The notes beneath the pieces were generated by a model. It made no database searches. It saw only the letters and a program-made list of their open reading frames with translations, and was not told the origin of the DNA. A stretch of DNA of 21,593 nt from Suillus spraguei (taxonomy: Eukaryota > Basidiomycota > Agaricomycetes > Boletales > Suillaceae), in the NCBI GenBank assembly GCA_016800925.1, contig JABCPU010000914.1, positions 1 through 21,593 on the forward strand. The letters run 5' to 3'. Below are positions 20,406-21,593 of this stretch, in pieces. The position numbers and the translations under genes were made by a program. Numbering within the stretch: position 1 is the stretch's first letter; each line of letters starts with the position of its first letter.

Positions 20406-21413
20406 TCAATCACGAGTCTTTCCCTGTTGCGCGTTACGGATTTCTGCACGCGGTGCCATTTCGTAATCTCCGAGCCCAAGAGACTTTTGAACGTCTTTGT
20501 CACTTGCATCTGGCTCAAGATGACCTTGAGCGTTACGACGGGCTCTATTTAATGAGCATTTAAGATTGGTAGAATTGACAGGTAACAGAGAGATACGGAC
20601 CTGAAGAATGTATATGAGAGAACAACGTCATCAATGCCCTACACGCGGGGTCATCGAGAATATCTTTATCTATGAAGAAAAGGAGCGGCATATCGACTTC
20701 CTCCCCTGCAAGCAATTTCTGCTCCTCAAAGCAGAAGCACTCTACTTTTGAAAAGTATGGTGCGATCTACATACCATTAAATATCAATGGCTGCTGACGT
20801 CCGACATCTAATGAGTACCCACTCGGTCAGGCGTGACATTGTACGTCGCGATTCCAATTATGTCCTTTTTGCTTTCATTCTTTGCCTTATAAAAAGCAAG
20901 ACTAGTCTCTCCAGGAAGGACCGTCACGAACTTCTGCTGCGGAGTAAAAGTCCACGGCAACGCTTCAGCACGGTCAGCATTGAAATGAACCTTGATGCGA
21001 CGTGCTCCATCAACAGGAACTAGGCGCGCAGGCTCGAATCGCCCTGTACCGACATTTGGAGTGCCAGCGAAGCCAGTGGCTGCACAGAACATCCGGTAGA
21101 GCGGAACTGCAGCATAAGTAACCCCTACTACAAATACAATCTATTGAGATGAAATAAAAATGTGTGAGAAATAAGGCAGTGAAAGCGTACGACGGCAGAG
21201 GAGTACATCAGTAGATTGCGATTCCGGGCAGCGTATAATGACTGTCGGGATGGATATGGAGAAGTACGTGATTTAGCATTCAAAGGCGTCCTGGGATGTG
21301 AATCGGTGGCCATTTCTCGCCAATGTATGGAGTGTGATGGTGACCATGGACATGAACTTTTCCTAAGACGGGTCACAGGATGAATGCTGTTGATAGTATG
21401 CAGTGAACGACAT
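20406..21413 (-). CDS. COX11: Cytochrome c oxidase assembly protein Cox11
   Basis: Cox11 is an inner-membrane copper chaperone that delivers copper to the CuB site of Cox1. Exons (minus): 21413 or 21313 to 21191, 21140-20823, 20766-20601 and 20544-20406; about 281 aa from the upstream start. It has one membrane span (LLMYSSAV across an intron to IVFVVGVTYAAVP), followed by LYRMFCAATGFAGTP, the conserved start of the intermembrane-space domain. The domain continues with GTGRFEPARLVPV, KVHFNADR, LPWTFTPQQKFVTVLPGE, NESKKDIIGIATYNV and the copper-binding CFCFEEQ, then MPLLFFIDKDI. One base is missing at the GGG run (20637-20639 on the plus strand) between DPACR and IDDVVLSYTFF. The start is uncertain: the first in-frame ATG is 21313, but the ATG at 21413 would give a basic targeting sequence if one T near 21406 were extra. 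Confidence 0.92.
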
Positions 21414-21445
21414 CGAAGGAACGCGTCAGGGTAGTAATGGGCAGT

Positions 21446-21593
21446 CTATGAAAAGTTTAGGGCGACAAATATGATTGATCCGAAAACACGTTCACCAACT
21501 GAGGCGCACGGCCTGCCTTCAAGAGAGGCACGCACAGCTTGAAGGACATCGCTGTCAATGGCGAGAATACTGTCAAGACATTTCATTTCTGCT
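21446..21593 (-). CDS. Partial unknown ORF at the right window edge
   Basis: On the minus strand an open frame enters from the window edge and ends at TAG 21448-21446. It reads LDSILAIDSDVLQAVRASLE, then a hydrophobic end FGSIIFVALNFS. An ATG lies at 21586, so it may be short or the 3' end of a longer gene. A possible donor gtgaac near 21495 means it could also be a spliced exon. No family is recognised. Confidence 0.25.
   Translation of the reverse strand, partial: AEMKCLDSILAIDSDVLQAVRASLEGRPCASVGERVFGSIIFVALNFS

Noticed and set aside
1..21593. tRNA genes, rRNA, CRISPR arrays, long tandem repeats
   Set aside because: Scanning by eye for A/B-box-like motifs and periodic repeats found nothing convincing apart from the cipC duplication.

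Overview
The window looks like nuclear DNA of a basidiomycete fungus, most likely an Agaricomycete. Genes are dense and on both strands, introns are mostly 45-65 nt with GT/AG ends, and several exons are only 11-25 nt long. Two fungal-type cytochrome P450s lie among housekeeping genes. All exon models here were read by eye from codon phase, splice sites and remembered family motifs; no alignment or database search was run.

Layout, left to right. 1-1500: a tandem pair of cipC-like stress genes, the first cut by the window edge and frame-broken. 1903-2240: a short, frame-broken unknown ORF. 3031-5239 (+): a 12-exon P450 with a TATA box. 6556-7758 (+): ribonuclease H2 catalytic subunit, intact. 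8091-9356 (+): an intronless Ser-rich protein of unknown family; its likely TATA box lies over the stop codon of the RNase H2 gene. 9582-11778 (-): a second, intact 13-exon P450. 12357-15185 (+): SART-1/Snu66, a U4/U6.U5 tri-snRNP splicing factor, head to head with that P450. About 15853-18069 (+): a multi-exon gene I do not recognise, with a convincing run of phase-matched exons in the middle and breaks near both ends. 18332-19746 (-): a mitochondrial DUF155 (RMND1/Mrx10-type) protein. 20406-about 21413 (-): COX11, the copper chaperone for cytochrome c oxidase assembly. The right edge holds a partial unknown ORF.

No dedicated pathway cluster is evident. The P450s belong to different types and are 4.3 kb apart on opposite strands. 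COX11 and the DUF155 gene are neighbours on the same strand and both act at the mitochondrial inner membrane. The most striking pattern is that many otherwise well-conserved genes (the first P450, SNU66, DUF155, COX11, cipC) contain single-base indels, often in short homopolymers, whereas RNase H2A, the second P450 and the intronless gene contain none. Because essential genes are affected and the protein sequence on either side stays conserved, uncorrected sequencing indels are the simplest explanation for most of them. The cipC copy at the left edge and the unknown 16-18 kb gene may be genuinely decaying.
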